Assembly: GCF_019308355.1 (NCBI RefSeq)
Contig: NZ_JAAGKM010000006.1
Location: forward strand, 1 to 64,000
Origin: Empedobacter falsenii
GTDB lineage: Bacteria > Bacteroidota > Bacteroidia > Flavobacteriales > Weeksellaceae
Direction: 5' to 3'
DNA length: 64,000 nucleotides
In this document: one piece after another, positions 61,778 through 64,000 of the stretch
Position numbering within the stretch: the first letter of the stretch is position 1
How the letters are laid out: each line of letters starts with the position of its first letter
Notes under the pieces: model-generated
What the model was told of the DNA's origin: nothing
Database searches by the model: none
What the model saw: only the letters and a program-made list of their open reading frames with translations
Made by a program: the position numbers and the translations under genes

Positions 61778-62878
61778 ATGAAAATATTTGTTGACGCCTA
61801 TTTGTTGAATAAAGAATACCAAGGAACAAGGACATATATTGTAGAGCTTTACAAAGAGGTAGCTAAAAAAAGAAAGGATATTCTGATAACTTTTGGAGTT
61901 ATAGATGTTACACCTGAGATTGAAAATGAGTTTGCAGAATTTGACAATATATTTTTATACAAATTTGAAGAAAAAAATCGATGGAAAAGAATGTTTGGAG
62001 AATTACCGAAACTATCTTTATCATATGATTATATGCATTTTCAATACATCATACCATTTAGAAAGTTGAATAAAAACTGTCGATATATCAACACAATTCA
62101 TGATATTCTTTTTATAGATTATCCAAATCAATTTCCTTTATTGTATAGAATTTCAAGAACAATTTTATTTAAATGGAGTGCAAAAAAAACAGATATTTTA
62201 TTGACGGTTTCTAATTATTCTAAAAGACAAATTGCTAAACATTTTCATTTATCAGAACAGAAAATTTTTGTTACAACAAATGGCGTAAACGAAAAATTTT
62301 TAGAAAATTATGATAAAACTAATATAGAAGATAAAATTTCAAAAAAATATGGATTGAAAAATTTTATCTTGTATGTGAGTAGAGTAGAACCACGTAAAAA
62401 TCAACTACAACTGTTGCAATTGTTTTCTAATAACCCATCTATTTACGAAAATTTTACAATAGTGTTTGTTGGAAAAAAATCATTAGAATCTAATTCTTTA
62501 GATGAATATTATGATAAAATCCCTGAAGAAATAAAAAATAAGGTGGTTTACATTGAACAAATTCCGCAAGAAGATTTGATTGATTTTTACAGAAGCGCCT
62601 CTTTCTTTATTTATCCATCTCTTTATGAGGGGTTTGGTATTCCACCAATAGAAGCTGCAGCTGCAAAAATTCCTGTTTTGTGTAATAACATGACCGCTAT
62701 GAATGATTTTACCTTTTTTAAACCATATTTAATCAATTTTGAAGACAAAAATATTCAACAATGCTTTGATGATTTCATTTTGAATAATCAATCAAATGTA
62801 GAAAAAATAAAATCTGAAATAGAAGTCAATTATGCTTGGTCAACTTCTGCAGATGACTTTTTATTTGCATTAAAATAG
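61778..62878 (+). CDS. Family 4 glycosyltransferase
   Basis: A 366-residue GT-B-fold transferase. The N-terminal acceptor domain starts MKIFVDAYLLNKEYQGTRTY; the C-terminal donor domain has YVSRVEPRKNQLQLLQLF, VFVGKKSLES and the EX7E-type motif PSLYEGFGIPPIEAAAA. It transfers a sugar from a nucleotide donor, probably adding to the same surface polysaccharide. Its last 49 bp overlap the convergent gene 62830-64000 tail to tail. Divergent from the GT4/ligase pair at 61676. Confidence 0.88.
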   Translation: MKIFVDAYLLNKEYQGTRTYIVELYKEVAKKRKDILITFGVIDVTPEIENEFAEFDNIFLYKFEEKNRWKRMFGELPKLSLSYDYMHFQYIIPFRKLNKNCRYINTIHDILFIDYPNQFPLLYRISRTILFKWSAKKTDILLTVSNYSKRQIAKHFHLSEQKIFVTTNGVNEKFLENYDKTNIEDKISKKYGLKNFILYVSRVEPRKNQLQLLQLFSNNPSIYENFTIVFVGKKSLESNSLDEYYDKIPEEIKNKVVYIEQIPQEDLIDFYRSASFFIYPSLYEGFGIPPIEAAAAKIPVLCNNMTAMNDFTFFKPYLINFEDKNIQQCFDDFILNNQSNVEKIKSEIEVNYAWSTSADDFLFALK

Positions 62879-64000
62879 AAGAAAAGTAAACATCCTAAAA
62901 TAATAATCATATTATCTTTTTGATTGTATATACCAGTTATTGTAAGTGTTGTAAAAAAATAAATAATAGCTAAAACAGAAATAAACTTTGCTTCGAATGT
63001 GTTGTTTTTTTGAGCAACCCAATAAAGTCTGAAAATAAAAAATAAGTAAGCAATTAATGCAAAAACACCTAATTTGTAAAGGATAAATGTGTAGCCATTA
63101 TGCGTATGAGAAATATATTTCATTCCTTTTTTAGTACCATCTAAAGGAGCATGAAATTTGAGATTAACTAGAGAACCAAATCCATTACCAAAAATGATAG
63201 TCTCAGGTTTACTTTCGATTAATTGTATTGATCTTAAGGCTTCGTAAGCACGCCAATGATCCCAAAGCTTTCGATGATCATCTATCCTAACTTTTGATTG
63301 ATAAATTTCGGACTGACTCATTTTAATTTTAAACAAAAAGCCGTCGAATCCTTTTGCATTTCTGTTAATAGGAGTATTATTTAGATAGTAAAATAAGCCT
63401 ATAACTGAAAAGAATAATGCAATAATAACTGTAAGATTAAATTTGTTTAATCGAGTTAATCCTAATGCTCCTAGCGATACTAAAATAACTATAATGAACA
63501 TTAATCGGGAGAAATATAAAAAGATTGAAAAGCTTAGAATACAGAATATAATAATACTTAATAGCTTATTGTTAGTAAATGATTTTTTGAAAAAATAATG
63601 ATAAAATAGTAAGAAAACAAAGCTAAAACATTCAATAAAATTATCTCTTGTTATTTCTCTCATTGAAGAAACGCTTCTTAAATCAGATGTAATAAAAACT
63701 ATAGAGAAGTGAATTAAGGCACAAGCTACACCTAAGTAAATGATTACTTTAGCAAAATAAGAAGTATTATCAATTTTTCTTGCATATAAATATCCTAAGA
63801 TTATTCCCAAAATTGGCTTAAGGAAGAAAATAAAATCTTTAATAATATCAATAAAAGAATAGTCATAGATTAAAGTACCAACAAAGCCCAATAAGACAAA
63901 ACTTAATAGAAATCCTATAATTTTTATGAATTTCGTATGTAATACAATTTTTTCTGTAATTATATATTGTATTAACAGAATAAGCTCTAAAACAAAGATC
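62830..64000 (-). CDS. O-antigen ligase / polymerase-like protein, cut by the right edge
   Basis: The frame is open from the stop at 62830 to position 64000 with no ATG start near 63891; a TTG there is mid-helix, and membrane-type sequence (LLIQYIITEK, KIIGFLLSFVLLGFVG) continues upstream. So the gene starts beyond the window. The visible 390 or so residues have about nine membrane helices and an outer loop with GNGFGSLVNLKFHAP and ISHTHNGYTFILYKLGVFALI, which is the histidine-containing ligase/Wzy motif. It is the second protein of this type in the locus; one probably polymerises, the other ligates, but which is which is undecided. Confidence 0.78.
   Translation of the reverse strand, partial: IFVLELILLIQYIITEKIVLHTKFIKIIGFLLSFVLLGFVGTLIYDYSFIDIIKDFIFFLKPILGIILGYLYARKIDNTSYFAKVIIYLGVACALIHFSIVFITSDLRSVSSMREITRDNFIECFSFVFLLFYHYFFKKSFTNNKLLSIIIFCILSFSIFLYFSRLMFIIVILVSLGALGLTRLNKFNLTVIIALFFSVIGLFYYLNNTPINRNAKGFDGFLFKIKMSQSEIYQSKVRIDDHRKLWDHWRAYEALRSIQLIESKPETIIFGNGFGSLVNLKFHAPLDGTKKGMKYISHTHNGYTFILYKLGVFALIAYLFFIFRLYWVAQKNNTFEAKFISVLAIIYFFTTLTITGIYNQKDNMIIILGCLLFFYFNANKKSSAEVDQA

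Overview
The window looks like a low-GC chromosome segment of a flavobacterium, most likely family Weeksellaceae (Empedobacter/Chryseobacterium-like; genus is a guess). Supporting signs: promoters of the Bacteroidota type (TTG, about 19 bp, TAnnTTTG), a fused MurF-alanine racemase, an atpDC pair separate from the rest of the ATP synthase genes, a seven-gene Bat (aerotolerance) operon, GLPGLI-family secreted proteins and LytTR two-component signalling. No tRNA, rRNA, IS element, prophage or CRISPR array is visible.

Layout. 1-420 holds three tandem minus-strand promoters that read off the left edge, probably into an rRNA operon. 0.7-3.2 kb is metY-metX (methionine/cysteine sulfhydrylation) behind a short leader ORF ending in Arg-Met-Cys-Ser-Cys. 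3.5-5.4 kb is atpDC. 5.5-7.3 kb has two GLPGLI proteins and a small cysteine-bearing exported protein. 7.4-13.2 kb carries ribF, an ECF sigma/anti-sigma pair, asd, a bacilliredoxin, rnpA and marC. 13.3-17.0 kb is a LytS/LytTR signalling operon with a nonsense-mutated CPBP protease and a coupled 21-codon micro-ORF. 17.1-24.7 kb is the Bat operon. 26.4-29.3 kb is an ABC exporter with an intact ATPase and a twice-broken permease. 29.9-37.4 kb holds pgk, rpiB, asnA, a frameshifted GT25 glycosyltransferase, rnr and a LysE-type exporter. 38-46.8 kb holds a phosphatase-like protein, sufE-kef-GT9, a lipid kinase, a 2-hydroxyacid dehydrogenase, a pirin and a lipoprotein. 46.9-57.1 kb holds OmpA and lipocalin lipoproteins, the patatin-ybeY-mnmG-methyltransferase operon with two parS sites, murF-alr and tdk. 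57.8 kb to the right edge begins a surface polysaccharide locus (initiating sugar transferase, two glycosyltransferases, two Wzy/O-antigen-ligase-like proteins, the last cut by the edge).

The strongest points for a second look are: (1) the cysteine-ending leader peptide in front of metYX; (2) two 16-bp parS centromere sites flanking mnmG, one written into the first codons of a methyltransferase, which places the window near the replication origin; (3) two unannotated small membrane ORFs (21 and 39 aa); (4) three genes broken by point lesions (CPBP protease, ABC permease, GT25 transferase), which are either recent pseudogenes or sequence errors; (5) a sufE promoter placed so that its mRNA should be leaderless. 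I did not find a clear new multi-gene defence or mobile system. All functional calls are from reading motifs by eye, without database searches.
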